Assembly (NCBI GenBank): GCA_947178125.1
Contig: CAMWXB010000012.1
Location: 1-64,000, forward strand
DNA from: an uncultured Lachnospiraceae bacterium
GTDB lineage: Bacteria > Bacillota > Clostridia > Lachnospirales > Lachnospiraceae
Direction of reading: 5' to 3'
Length of the DNA stretch: 64,000 bases
Part shown: positions 35,675 to 45,172 of the stretch, piece after piece
How positions within the stretch are numbered: position 1 is the stretch's first letter
Layout: every line of letters starts with the position of its first letter
Made by a program: the position numbers and the translations under genes
The notes under the pieces: model-generated
Databases searched by the model: none
What the model was told of the DNA's origin: nothing
Seen by the model: only the letters and a program-made list of their open reading frames with translations

Positions 35675-37091
35675 TCCTCATCCCTCGCTTTTCAATACTT
35701 TCAAGAAATTCTTTCGTATATTCTTCATCTAGCACATATCCATCAGCAGCTGTATATCGCGTTCTTTCAACAACCGTACAATCAAGAAAAACCTGGTCCA
35801 ACTTAAAAATATGTGCAATCGTAGAATACATGTGAAATTCAAACTCCTGTGGAATTATACAAATAATCTTTGTACCAGGCTGGCAAAAAATAATATTTGC
35901 AAAAGCAGCGCCGGTAGATCCGGCAATACATTCTGCTTCTGAAAATTTTTCTACCTGTTCTTCAAATGACAATTTCTCTGGATATAATATTTCAAACCCA
36001 TAAGAAAGAAATAACTCCTTGATTTCAGATTCATTTTTTAATCTCACCGTATTCAATTTTTTTCGTGATATAAAGTAACGCTTTTTCTCATTCGATTCGC
36101 TATTTTTATTATCAAGAACACAGCTTAATACCCTATTCCTCATATCATATAAGTATAACTCCGAAATCAGGAAATCACCTACACGCGACATATTCTTATC
36201 ATACAGATTAATTGGCATCCATGTATTCGGTGAAATATGCACTAATTTTTCTATCTTCCATCTTTCCCCTATTTCTACTTTTATAATTTTATGATTATAT
36301 TGATTTACTACTGCAAGCGCTTCCTGATATTGCGGTATTTTAAGTATAATCGCATCCACTAAAATAGGAAATTCCCTGTATTCCTCATATCTATCCGCAA
36401 TAATTAATTTCGGCAATATTTCAATCAGCATATGATAATAGTTATAGGAAGCTACGCCCACCAAATTAATAGCCTGTTCAAGATATTCTATCTGCTTTGG
36501 TTCCTCAACAACGGCATCTCTTCCCATTACTTTACGCAGAACATTATCTCTTAAATCTATTCTTCCTTCTTCATCACCAAAAAGCATATCATTCAAAAAC
36601 TGTTCACCCGCTATAACCGTATGGGATGCTCCCATAATAACAGCCTGTTCTATTTCCGCAACATAAGTTTCTGGTGAGGTATAATTCTCACATTTCTGCA
36701 CTGTCTTCTTCCAATAAGACGGAATACATACTGTCCGCGCCTTTTCTTCCTCCACTAGTACATATTTCTGATTATGCTGACAGCAATATTCTTTGACACC
36801 ATTTATTTTATAAAACCGAATTCTCTTTGCCCTTCTGCTATAAACTCTTGAACTCATCAAAAATAAGTCAACATATTTATATTTACTAATCTTTGCATAT
36901 TGCTCATCTCTTTGTTTTTGCTTTTGCTGTTGTTTTAACTGTCGTTTTAACTGTCTTCTTCGTTGCCTTTCTAGTTTTAATTCTCTTAATTTTATATATA
37001 ATTCATTCAATTCAATTCTCATAATCGATATTGGCTTCACCATACTGCCAATACAAAAGGCTCCAAAAATAATAATACGATTTAATAACAT
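35625..37091 (-). CDS. GT61-family glycosyltransferase
   Basis: A 488-residue protein whose C-terminal half matches glycosyltransferase family 61: RYFISRKKLNTVRLKNE, LFLSYGFEILYPEKLSFEEQV, and the AGSTGAAFANIIFCQPG motif near 410. The region 35-65 is very basic and glutamine-rich (RQLKRQLKQQQKQKQ), probably a charged linker helix. It probably transfers a sugar to the growing glycan in the cytoplasm. It lies just below the wzt gene and overlaps the radical SAM gene at its 3' end. Confidence 0.8.
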   Translation of the reverse strand: MLLNRIIIFGAFCIGSMVKPISIMRIELNELYIKLRELKLERQRRRQLKRQLKQQQKQKQRDEQYAKISKYKYVDLFLMSSRVYSRRAKRIRFYKINGVKEYCCQHNQKYVLVEEEKARTVCIPSYWKKTVQKCENYTSPETYVAEIEQAVIMGASHTVIAGEQFLNDMLFGDEEGRIDLRDNVLRKVMGRDAVVEEPKQIEYLEQAINLVGVASYNYYHMLIEILPKLIIADRYEEYREFPILVDAIILKIPQYQEALAVVNQYNHKIIKVEIGERWKIEKLVHISPNTWMPINLYDKNMSRVGDFLISELYLYDMRNRVLSCVLDNKNSESNEKKRYFISRKKLNTVRLKNESEIKELFLSYGFEILYPEKLSFEEQVEKFSEAECIAGSTGAAFANIIFCQPGTKIICIIPQEFEFHMYSTIAHIFKLDQVFLDCTVVERTRYTAADGYVLDEEYTKEFLESIEKRGMRNGTVNGTIQAAANKTV

Positions 37092-37106
37092 ACTCTTCTC
37101 TCCGCT

Positions 37107-37829
37107 CTACATAAATTGCTGATATTCTTGTAGTATCTCGTCCGTTGCACCGTATCTCATCAATTCTCCTTCGTGCATCCATAAAACTTTATCACACAAT
37201 TCTTCCAACATAGGAAGATTATGAGAAACGATCACGACCGTTCTATCTTTATCACTGATCAATTCCTTCATTCGGTTAAAACTTTTTTTAGAGAACCTTT
37301 CATCTCCAACACTTAGAACTTCATCTATCAACATAATATCCGTTTTTAAATTGGCTGTTATAGAAAATGCAAGTTTAGAGTACATGCCGCTCGAATATGT
37401 TCTAACCGGCTTGTCTATAAACTCACCCAACTCGGAAAACTCCACAACATCATCCATCTTTTTCATAATCTCTTCGTAACTAAATCCAAGAAGCATACTC
37501 GACAAAATGACATTTTCCCTTCCACTAAGATCCGGTTTAAATCCTACACCTATTGCAGTTAACGAAATTGAATTTCCTTTAATATCCACTTCTCCAGAAT
37601 CAGCTGCAAAAATCCCTGCTATTGCCCGAAGCATAGTCGATTTACCGCTGCCATTCTTTCCAATCACTCCAAGAATTTCACCTTTTTTCACAGCAAAGCT
37701 TATATTCTTAACCGCTTGAAAAGACTGATTTTTTACTTTTTTCCCTTTAAGAACATTGCGAATAGAATAATCTCCCAATGTTTTATAACTGATGCATAAA
37801 TTTCTTACCTCTATGGAATTTTCACTCAT
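37107..37829 (-). CDS. wzt: Polysaccharide ABC exporter ATPase (Wzt/TagH-like)
   Basis: A 240-residue ATPase. It has Walker A GKNGSGKST near 57, the short signature TYSSGM near 160, and Walker B IMLIDEVLSVGD near 180, a sequence typical of O-antigen and teichoic acid exporters. No extra C-terminal carbohydrate-binding domain is present, unlike the longer Wzt of some O-antigens. It works with the permease at 37829-38605, whose stop it overlaps (TAATG). Together they export a complete, lipid-linked glycan, a route separate from the Wzx flippases in this window. Confidence 0.9.
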   Translation of the reverse strand: MSENSIEVRNLCISYKTLGDYSIRNVLKGKKVKNQSFQAVKNISFAVKKGEILGVIGKNGSGKSTMLRAIAGIFAADSGEVDIKGNSISLTAIGVGFKPDLSGRENVILSSMLLGFSYEEIMKKMDDVVEFSELGEFIDKPVRTYSSGMYSKLAFSITANLKTDIMLIDEVLSVGDERFSKKSFNRMKELISDKDRTVVIVSHNLPMLEELCDKVLWMHEGELMRYGATDEILQEYQQFM

Positions 37830-38605
37830 TAAATCACCTTAACATAATTGTTTTCATTTTTATAAATTAATTGTGTTCCAAATGCCGCAATAATCAAAGA
37901 AATCCCGAACCAAACCAATAGCCAAATATAATCGGGATTCTGAGAATACAACAATACCTGTCTCATAGATGTCATCAAAAAAGCAAACGGATTGGCTGTC
38001 TGTAATATCATTCTGTATGGTTCCTCAAATCTGTCAAATGAATAAAAAAGACCACTGATATACATAAGCATATTCAAAGAAATGTTAATAACATAGGCCA
38101 AATCATCTATAAATACACCTATGTGCATAACAATTAAGCAACAACCATATATAAGAATAAAAAAAACAGCAAAAATCGGCACCAAGAATATCACTCTCCA
38201 TGTAATGGGAACACGGTAAATGAAAAGCATAACTAATACAATCCCAAAACAAATAGACATTTTGTAAGCATTTACAAATAATTCAACTAAAACAAGTACA
38301 ATTTTAGGAAGATATACTTGGCTTATGGTCGTTTCGTTACTCTTTATCATTCGAACGCTACTGACTATCGATTTGCTGAAAAACCCCCACATTGCATTGC
38401 CCGAAAAAATGAATATAGTAAAATACTTTTCCGTTGCTCCAAATATTGTTCCAAAAACAATTGCATATACAATCATAAGCCCAAACGGCTCCAAAATCCA
38501 CCATAACCAGTCAAAATAGGAATTACTTACCTCTGATCTGAGTTGGGCTTTTGCTGCATACACAATATATTTTCTATACTTTCTTATATCATTTAAAAAG
38601 CGCAT
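37829..38605 (-). CDS. wzm: Polysaccharide ABC exporter permease (Wzm/TagG-like)
   Basis: A 258-residue ABC-2 type permease. It has NSYFDWLWWILEPFGLMIVY early, six hydrophobic helices, and NPFAFLMTSMRQVLLY near the end, which is characteristic of TagG/Wzm proteins. It starts behind a weak ribosome site just below fdtB and overlaps the ATPase gene by one base. Confidence 0.9.
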   Translation of the reverse strand: MRFLNDIRKYRKYIVYAAKAQLRSEVSNSYFDWLWWILEPFGLMIVYAIVFGTIFGATEKYFTIFIFSGNAMWGFFSKSIVSSVRMIKSNETTISQVYLPKIVLVLVELFVNAYKMSICFGIVLVMLFIYRVPITWRVIFLVPIFAVFFILIYGCCLIVMHIGVFIDDLAYVINISLNMLMYISGLFYSFDRFEEPYRMILQTANPFAFLMTSMRQVLLYSQNPDYIWLLVWFGISLIIAAFGTQLIYKNENNYVKVI

Positions 38606-38618
38606 ACATTCACCACAA

Positions 38619-39719
38619 TCAATAATTATTTAAACTATCAATAACGTATTGTATTTCTTCTTTCTTCATCCCCGGATACAGCGGAATGCTCACCTCTTGC
38701 GCACATATCCGCTTTGTAATCGGAAACTCCTCCATATTCCATTCCTCTTCTTTATAAGCTCCCTGCATCGGAATAGGTATAGGATAGTGCACATTCGTCA
38801 TTATCTCTTTTGCCGCTAAATATTCTATTAGATTTTCTCTATTTTCACACAAAACAGGATATATATGGAAAACATGACCATCTATCTCATCAGCCTTTAC
38901 CATCGGCAAAATAAATTTATCATTATGAATATTAGCATTATAGAATGCCGCAATCTCCTTTCTTTCTGCGTTCCAATTATCCAGATATTTTAACTTAATA
39001 CTTAAAAAAGCTGCCTGCATCTCATCCAACCGGGAATTACATCCTTTTAATTGATGATCATACTTTTTATAAGAACCATAGGTACAAATAGCACGCACTT
39101 TGTCTGCAAGTTCCTTATCATTCGTTACGACTGCACCACCATCACCAAGCGCTCCCAAATTTTTACCTGGATAAAAACTAAAAGCAGCAGCATCGCCTAA
39201 ATTTCCTGCTTTCTTTTTTTTATAAACTGCTCCATGAGCCTGTGCCGAATCCTCAATAACTTTTATATCATATTTCTCAGCCAGATTCCTTATTGCATCC
39301 ATTTCTGCTATTCTTCCATAGAGGTGTACCGCAATAATCGCCTTTGTTCTATTGGTAATCTTATTCTCAATCTTTTCAATATCAATATTGTAAGAGTTGA
39401 TATCAGCATCAACCAGTACCGGAACCGCTCCTACATAACTGACCGCAAGGACCGTAGCTATAAACGTATTGGCCGGAACAATGACCTCATCGCCATCGCC
39501 TATGCCATACGCTTGTAATATTACTCGAATTGCGTCTAATCCATTTCCAACACCTACACAATACTTTGCTCCACAATACTCGGCAAATTTTTTTTCAAAT
39601 TCATCACATTCTTTTCCCTGAATAAACCACTCATTATTCAGCACACTTTCAAATTTTTCTCTCAGTTCATCTTTAACTGCCGCATGAACCGTCTCTAATT
39701 TTAAATAAGGTATATTCAT
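38619..39719 (-). CDS. fdtB: dTDP-3-keto-6-deoxyhexose aminotransferase (FdtB-like)
   Basis: About 366 residues from the ATG at 39719, with ATGGAGGAC upstream. A DegT/DnrJ/EryC1 aminotransferase with [36 protein letters not shown], and the PLP lysine in [16 protein letters not shown]. It follows an FdtA-type ketoisomerase, which strongly suggests FdtB: amination at C3 of dTDP-3-keto-6-deoxygalactose to give dTDP-Fuc3N, or the gluco form (Qui3N) if the isomerase is of that type. The acyltransferases of the window (4757, 3886) could finish it. Confidence 0.85.
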   Translation of the reverse strand: MNIPYLKLETVHAAVKDELREKFESVLNNEWFIQGKECDEFEKKFAEYCGAKYCVGVGNGLDAIRVILQAYGIGDGDEVIVPANTFIATVLAVSYVGAVPVLVDADINSYNIDIEKIENKITNRTKAIIAVHLYGRIAEMDAIRNLAEKYDIKVIEDSAQAHGAVYKKKKAGNLGDAAAFSFYPGKNLGALGDGGAVVTNDKELADKVRAICTYGSYKKYDHQLKGCNSRLDEMQAAFLSIKLKYLDNWNAERKEIAAFYNANIHNDKFILPMVKADEIDGHVFHIYPVLCENRENLIEYLAAKEIMTNVHYPIPIPMQGAYKEEEWNMEEFPITKRICAQEVSIPLYPGMKKEEIQYVIDSLNNY

Positions 39720-39734
39720 TATGTCCTCCATAAA

Positions 39735-40133
39735 TTATTCATTCATATATTTTAAAAAAGTTTCATAATCTCTGATATAATCTGATTCATCGTATAGTTC
39801 CGAAGCCAATACAAGCAATACAGCACCTTCAGAAAAATCATACATTGTTCTCCACATTCCAGATTCTAAATAAAGTCCAACGTTGGGTTTATCCAATAAC
39901 ACTTCTTCTTTCTCTTTACCATTGTCTAATCCAATTTTGCAGGATCCATTTACACATATAAGAATTTGTTTAAGCTTTTTATGTGCATGAAATCCTCTGG
40001 TAACACCCTTTTTTGTATCAGATATGTAATATACCCTTTTTATCTCAAACGGTATATTCTTCAAGGCCTCTAACGCAACCAGACTACCTCTTTCGTCTCC
40101 TTTAATGTCAAATATGATTTTTTCTACGTTCAT
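39735..40133 (-). CDS. fdtA: dTDP-4-keto-6-deoxyglucose 3,4-ketoisomerase (FdtA-like cupin)
   Basis: A 132-residue cupin of the WxcM/FdtA family: DERGSLVALEALKNIPF, VTRGFHAHKKLKQILIC with the conserved histidines, and LYLESGMWRTMYDFS. It moves the keto group from C4 to C3 of dTDP-4-keto-6-deoxyglucose, feeding the aminotransferase gene immediately downstream. The start overlaps the end of the upstream glycosyltransferase gene by four bases. Confidence 0.9.
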   Translation of the reverse strand: MNVEKIIFDIKGDERGSLVALEALKNIPFEIKRVYYISDTKKGVTRGFHAHKKLKQILICVNGSCKIGLDNGKEKEEVLLDKPNVGLYLESGMWRTMYDFSEGAVLLVLASELYDESDYIRDYETFLKYMNE

Positions 40134-41593
40134 ATTTTCCCCTTTCTCGCTATTTGCTTTTGTTTCAATATATTAAAAATAAATCCTTTTACAAATTTTA
40201 CTGGAAATTCTTTTACCAAAAACGGGGCTTTCACTCTGCAAAAAAGTCCGCTATATTCTGCTTTCCCCACTCTTTTCAAGGAAATTTCCTGCATCCCTTT
40301 TACATCAACTCTTTTCCAGACAATCTGCCGCTCATTTTTTTGTTTTTCTAATATATTTCTTAGTTCTGTCTGGAATTGAATCTTTCCAATTAAGATATTT
40401 TTTATTTTTTCTTCCTGTTTGTGCAGATACTTCTCATTTTGCAAAAGCATCTTTATTTCTCTATATAGAACATTTACATCATGAAAATACCATATTCCTT
40501 CTGCTACTTCTACTGTTTGTTCTCCCAATATATCATCAGATGCCAACGTTATTGGCAATTTTCCCGCCGCTATCGCATATTGTGTCATTAAACCACCAAA
40601 ATATGGATATGTTGAAAAATAAAAATAACATCTCTTAATAATTTCAAAAAAATCTTCCCTTTCTTTACTGTAAAATACTCTTTGGGGATACTTTGCGATT
40701 AATCTGTTTAATTCTGTCGTGTTCCCCTCTCCCGCATAATAGAAAATCACTTTTGAATCCATTTTTAGCATATTTTCTACCATGTTGTAATATAAATTAT
40801 TCATACCATATGTTTTATACAATGCACCTCCTGAAAAAATAATTTTTTTATTTTTACCATCAAAAGGCATTCCTTTATAATTACTTTTGGGGATATTAGG
40901 ATAAAATGGTAAGTACACTATTTTATGCTTGTCTATCTTTCTTTGTTGAAATGAAATATTTGCGCCATAGCTTCTAAACTCAATAATATAGTCTACTGCC
41001 TCTTTACCAAGCCAGAAAGCATGATCTGTTAAATTTATCAAAAATCGCTGCATACTTACCGTATATTGAGAAAAAACACCTGCTGCTACAACATCATCGG
41101 GATACATATACAATAACGCTTTTGAGGCCTTAACTTTTTCTAAACACAGATTAAGTTCCCTCATTTGACTTAATAGATTCACAGATTTAATATATACAAT
41201 TTCTTCACTTTTCAAAATTTCCTTAATTTGTTCTATCGAACTATCAAATTGCTCATAGGTTATATAGGTTATTTTATAACCTATACTTTTCAATGCCTTT
41301 AAATAAATTACAGCAAGTCCTCTTCTATCGTTTCCAAATCCGTCATAAAAAATAACAGAATTATCAACCATATCACTTTTTACATTTTTCTTAACTACAT
41401 AGAAACCTATTTGCTTTACAATTGTCTCTAATTCATCATCATAATAAATCTGACTAAACGTATACATAAATCCACATGCCACGAAAATTGAACGCAGAGC
41501 TTTTTCATAATCTCCCCGCTTCATATATTTCCGGGCCATTCTTTTCATATGAATATAATCATCCATCACTTGCTCTTTGCTAATAAACTTCAT
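40130..41593 (-). CDS. Glycosyltransferase, GT4-like
   Basis: A 487-residue protein. It has an N-terminal helical region, then an alpha/beta part with SVIFYDGFGNDRRGLA. The second half looks like a GT-B C-terminal domain: KKIIFSGGALYKTYG, KVIFYYAGEGNTTEL, and FSTYPYFGGLMTQYAIAAGKLP. The usual EX7E motif is not clear (EQTVEVAEG is the nearest), so the family assignment is moderate. It is strongly AT-rich compared with genes above 44.8 kb. The stretch 41594-41680 contains nothing recognisable. Confidence 0.65.
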   Translation of the reverse strand: MKFISKEQVMDDYIHMKRMARKYMKRGDYEKALRSIFVACGFMYTFSQIYYDDELETIVKQIGFYVVKKNVKSDMVDNSVIFYDGFGNDRRGLAVIYLKALKSIGYKITYITYEQFDSSIEQIKEILKSEEIVYIKSVNLLSQMRELNLCLEKVKASKALLYMYPDDVVAAGVFSQYTVSMQRFLINLTDHAFWLGKEAVDYIIEFRSYGANISFQQRKIDKHKIVYLPFYPNIPKSNYKGMPFDGKNKKIIFSGGALYKTYGMNNLYYNMVENMLKMDSKVIFYYAGEGNTTELNRLIAKYPQRVFYSKEREDFFEIIKRCYFYFSTYPYFGGLMTQYAIAAGKLPITLASDDILGEQTVEVAEGIWYFHDVNVLYREIKMLLQNEKYLHKQEEKIKNILIGKIQFQTELRNILEKQKNERQIVWKRVDVKGMQEISLKRVGKAEYSGLFCRVKAPFLVKEFPVKFVKGFIFNILKQKQIARKGKI

Positions 41594-41680
41594 ACTCTTC
41601 CTTATTCATTCGCCACATAGTTGATTTATATATTTTTGTACTTATTTACAATACCATTATCTAACCTCTAAGTCAAATTG

Positions 41681-42676
41681 CTAATACATATCATACCCAC
41701 TTTCCCCAAATCTTCCATTCCAATAATCCTTCATTCCCCTCAATGCCGCCCGGACAAGTTCCGGCTTCCCTTGCAATAACCAGACTAGGCAGCACATCGC
41801 TCTATTAACGGCATAATACAGCAAAAAGACCGGATACCGCATTCCCAAATGCTCCCGATTACATAACAACCAATTCCGCGATATATAATAAGCACATAAC
41901 GGGCTCATCGCCCCCTTTGAACTGGCCCCGACTTTATGATACATATAGGCTTTCGGACAATAATATATGGAAATACCCTCTTTCTGCAGCCGAAAACTGT
42001 ATTCTACATCTTCATAATAAAGGAAAAATCTTTCATCCAACATCCCGGCTCGAGAAAGAACAGTTCTTGGAATCAGCAGACAGCATCCCGTCGCAAACGC
42101 AATCTTTCTTTCTACTTCAAACTGCCCCTTGTCAATTTGATTCAAACCATCATGTCTTATTTTTTTTACAACAGGCGATATGCTTCCACCCGCTGACCAG
42201 ATTCGTCTCCTATCATCACTATAATAAATCTTAGGCACGATCATGCTTTGAGGATGCCTGTCAGCACATTCCAACAAATATTTTATCATATCCGGCGCAA
42301 TTTCTGTGTCATTATTAAGCAGAAGAATATAATCCGCCCCCCATTGCTCTGCCCTGTTGATTCCTTTATTATTTGCTGCCGCAAATCCGCAATTTTGATC
42401 GAGCAGAATAAGTTCCATCTGCGTCGATTTCTGATGCTCTGAGTCTGCTCCTTCCAGTTTTTCAGTCATGGAATCCATATACTGTTTTCCAATGCAGTAT
42501 TTTTTTTTCAAAATGGACACCGAGTCATCCATTGAAGCATTATCCACAATAATAATCTGCTTTCTAATCGTTTTTTCATTATAGCAATCAAAACTTTGCA
42601 AAATAGAATCTATACACGCCGTGTTATATTTTTTTCCATTATAATTTACCAATATAATGCTTATTTTTTTTTCCAT
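41681..42676 (-). CDS. GT2 glycosyltransferase (rhamnosyltransferase-like)
   Basis: A 331-residue GT2 protein: SIILVNYNGKKYN, IIVDNASMDDSV, LLLNNDTEIAPD with the DXD-type motif, and FFLYYEDVEYSFRLQKEG, typical of rhamnosyltransferase-like family 2 enzymes. It ends with one or two hydrophobic stretches. Its start overlaps the upstream gene by 16 bases across an A9 run, which encodes EKK in one frame and KKK-stop in the other. Confidence 0.85.
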   Translation of the reverse strand: MEKKISIILVNYNGKKYNTACIDSILQSFDCYNEKTIRKQIIIVDNASMDDSVSILKKKYCIGKQYMDSMTEKLEGADSEHQKSTQMELILLDQNCGFAAANNKGINRAEQWGADYILLLNNDTEIAPDMIKYLLECADRHPQSMIVPKIYYSDDRRRIWSAGGSISPVVKKIRHDGLNQIDKGQFEVERKIAFATGCCLLIPRTVLSRAGMLDERFFLYYEDVEYSFRLQKEGISIYYCPKAYMYHKVGASSKGAMSPLCAYYISRNWLLCNREHLGMRYPVFLLYYAVNRAMCCLVWLLQGKPELVRAALRGMKDYWNGRFGESGYDMY

Positions 42677-43776
42677 ACAGGTTCCTTTAAAAACTGCAGA
42701 TATTTTCTCGAGATTTTTTCCGGGTCGTATACGCTGAAATCCAATGTGCCCTGCACAGACGCTTTCCTGATTTTATCAATCCACTCATCGACATCATAAG
42801 GGTCGTCGACATAAATAGCTTTACTCTGCGTAACTTCCGGAATAGAGGCACATCTTGTTGTAATGACGCGTGTTCCAAAAAGCATAGCTTCAATAGGTGG
42901 CATCCCAAATCCTTCAAAAACACTCGGAAATAAAAAAGTATGACAATTCTGATACAAGGTGTTTCTCTCTTCATTGCTGACAAATCCTGTTAAAATAACA
43001 GCATCCTGCAAATTCCTATCTTTAATCTGCTTCTTCAATTCTTCAGCAGAATTACCATTAACACCGCTAATTACAAGTTTTTTCGGCAAATCATATTCTG
43101 AATGCACAATCTTTTCCATCATATTGATTAATGTTCTAAGATTTTTATGTGGTATCATCTGGCTCACTGTATAAAAAAATTGATTACCTGCAATATGATA
43201 CCTGTCCTGCAGTATTTTGAAATCTACCACCTCATTTTCCTTAATCAAAATAGGCACATAAATAACGTCTATATCTTTTCGGTTATATTTTTTCTCAATA
43301 TCATTCTTAACCCAATAAGAAGTGGTTAAAATCCTCGCCGCATTCATGACATCCATTCTCCAACACAATCTGGAAAATACAACCTCATGAAATGGATGGT
43401 ACTCAGGATAATGAAGCGCCTGCAGATCAAAAATCACACAAGTATACTGAATTCCACCATTTAACCAGGGTTTACAATACACTGGTTCAAAGCATTTTTT
43501 AAATCCATGTTTACGAAGCAGTCGATTTTGGAATAAATTTTGCCATATAATACGCTTAGCGATATTCGCCGATTCTATATTGGCTAATAAAAGTTTAAAT
43601 CTTTTATCTTCCGCATACTTTCGAAATGTATCTGCATTATCCAGAGAAACCAGTAGTGTAAAGTCATATTCTTCCTCTAATTCCCTGAATCCATCAAGCA
43701 GATTTCTAATATAGGATTCCGTTCCACCTACTTTACCTGGCCGCACCCACAATAAATCAATCACAATTTTTTCCAT
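42661..43776 (-). CDS. GT4 glycosyltransferase (mannosyltransferase-like)
   Basis: A 371-residue GT-B enzyme. It begins DLLWVRPGKVGGTESYIRNL, contains FFYTVSQMIPHKNLRTLI, AVILTGFVSNEERNTLYQ and FPSVFEGFGMPPIEAM, the family-4 signature with EX7E. It is probably a mannosyl- or similar transferase working on the lipid-linked intermediate. The gene is adjacent to the Rmd-like reductase, which could supply its GDP-6-deoxyhexose donor. Confidence 0.85.
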   Translation of the reverse strand: MEKIVIDLLWVRPGKVGGTESYIRNLLDGFRELEEEYDFTLLVSLDNADTFRKYAEDKRFKLLLANIESANIAKRIIWQNLFQNRLLRKHGFKKCFEPVYCKPWLNGGIQYTCVIFDLQALHYPEYHPFHEVVFSRLCWRMDVMNAARILTTSYWVKNDIEKKYNRKDIDVIYVPILIKENEVVDFKILQDRYHIAGNQFFYTVSQMIPHKNLRTLINMMEKIVHSEYDLPKKLVISGVNGNSAEELKKQIKDRNLQDAVILTGFVSNEERNTLYQNCHTFLFPSVFEGFGMPPIEAMLFGTRVITTRCASIPEVTQSKAIYVDDPYDVDEWIDKIRKASVQGTLDFSVYDPEKISRKYLQFLKEPVWKKK

Positions 43777-43795
43777 TTTCTGCTCTCATCTCTCT

Positions 43796-44764
43796 CTAAA
43801 TCCGCTCTTGATATTGTATCATATCATGTATCGTTTCCTGTATACTGATTTCAGGATGCCACCCCATCTCCGATTCAATTTTAAACGGTGAACCGACAAT
43901 AATCTGATTATCTCTTGGCCTTATAAATTCCAAATTGATTTTAGTTGTAACTTCTATTCCCACCTGTCTTGCAATTATAGCAATAATATCCTCTAATGAA
44001 ATGCCTTTTCCTGAGCAGATATTGTAGACTTCACCGGCCTTTCCCTCTAAAAGCAATAAATAATACGCCCGTACGACGTCCCGCACATCTACGAAATCAC
44101 GAACAATCGTAATATCACCCGTCTCAATTTCACCCCTTCTCAGTCCCTTTCTTTTTATATCCAAAATTCTATTAATAAAACCAGGAACTGCAAAACGACA
44201 ATCTTGTCTGGGACCAATATGATTAAATGATCTGGTCAGAACAATTTTCAAATGGAAAGCATCGGAAAATATCCTCGACAGCATTTCCTGTGAGACCCTT
44301 GCAACGGCATAGGGACTAACTGGTTGTAATTGCTGATTCTCTCTGATTGGTAAATTATCCCGCTCAACATTCCCGTATTCTTCCGAAGAACCAACTGACA
44401 AAATTCTACATTCCGGATTATACCGCTGAACCGTTTGAATAAGATTCAAGAAAATATTGCTATTATTCATAAAACTTTCAGTTGGATTTTTCCAACTATA
44501 TGCAACACTGCTATAAGCAGCCAAATGTAAAATATAATCTGGCATAAATTTACAAAATAGTTCTGCTAACTGCTCTATATCTGTCATATCCAATATGCTA
44601 AAACAGATTTTTATCCTGGGGAGATATTTCTCCAAGTCATATTCCGGTTCTCTTATATCAATGCCATATATTTCAACATTTATTTCCAAAGTGTTCAAGT
44701 AATCAACAAAGTGCCTTGCCACAAATCCCGAAAACCCGGTAATCAGTATCTTCTTATTATTCAT
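43796..44764 (-). CDS. GDP-4-keto-6-deoxymannose reductase-like SDR
   Basis: About 322 residues from the ATG at 44764, which overlaps the DUF2304 gene. The frame back to 44860 is an overlap artefact. It closely follows the Rmd pattern: ITGFSGFVARHFVDYL, LHLAAYSSVAYSW, VGSSEEYG, TRSFNHIGPRQ, VRDFVDVRDVVRAY and VYNICSG. It would reduce GDP-4-keto-6-deoxymannose to GDP-D-rhamnose. The catalytic YxxxK reads YAVAR (codon AGG), so the lysine is replaced by arginine. The matching GDP-mannose 4,6-dehydratase is not in the window. Base composition changes at this gene: it is AT-rich, while everything upstream is GC-richer. Confidence 0.8.
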   Translation of the reverse strand: MNNKKILITGFSGFVARHFVDYLNTLEINVEIYGIDIREPEYDLEKYLPRIKICFSILDMTDIEQLAELFCKFMPDYILHLAAYSSVAYSWKNPTESFMNNSNIFLNLIQTVQRYNPECRILSVGSSEEYGNVERDNLPIRENQQLQPVSPYAVARVSQEMLSRIFSDAFHLKIVLTRSFNHIGPRQDCRFAVPGFINRILDIKRKGLRRGEIETGDITIVRDFVDVRDVVRAYYLLLLEGKAGEVYNICSGKGISLEDIIAIIARQVGIEVTTKINLEFIRPRDNQIIVGSPFKIESEMGWHPEISIQETIHDMIQYQERI

Positions 44765-45131
44765 GACTCCCAATCTTCTCCTCCAACTCCCGAATCCTCT
44801 TATCCATGACCCCCATTTCCTGCACCAGCTTTCTGACCTTTCTGTCCAACCGGGAAACAATGGATGTCAGCGCCATCAGGATCATCACGATAAAGGCAAT
44901 ACACATGATAAAAAGGCCATTCATGTTGTCCTCTATGCCAAACAGATGAATGCCATACACAAGAAGCTTGGGAAAGACCACAAGAAGCCCCATCACTACC
45001 CCTGCCAACAGCCAAAGCAGCGTATACTTCAGATTCAATACCCGCTGTTTCAAATAGTACAATATAATGATAAAATAGCATATTACACCTACAATCAATG
45101 TAAACCGCAATGTAGAGGGAATGATCTCCAT
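44757..45131 (-). CDS. DUF2304 small membrane protein
   Basis: About 124 residues from the ATG at 45131. Three hydrophobic helices, with the family's VLNLKYTLLWLLAGVVMGL in the middle, and a C-terminal coiled coil (RLDRKVRKLVQEM, RIRELEEKI). DUF2304 proteins are commonly found beside DPM1-like GT2 enzymes, as here with the gene at 45173, and are thought to be their membrane partners. The 3' end overlaps the start of the reductase gene. Confidence 0.85.
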   Translation of the reverse strand: MEIIPSTLRFTLIVGVICYFIIILYYLKQRVLNLKYTLLWLLAGVVMGLLVVFPKLLVYGIHLFGIEDNMNGLFIMCIAFIVMILMALTSIVSRLDRKVRKLVQEMGVMDKRIRELEEKIGSHE

Positions 45132-45172
45132 AAAGTGCCCCTTTCCCAAAAAGATATCCGTCTGCAGGACTT

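Noticed and set aside
42329-42334. C6 runs (also near 57279 and 60084) as phase tracts
   Set aside because: Six-base runs are expected by chance in such a length, and these lie in normal coding context with nothing to suggest expansion.
42664-42672. A9 run at a gene overlap as a ninth phase-variable tract
   Set aside because: Runs of A this long are common in AT-rich coding DNA. The run sits at the very end of one gene and the start of the next, so slippage would alter only the last residues or the start. No convincing switch.
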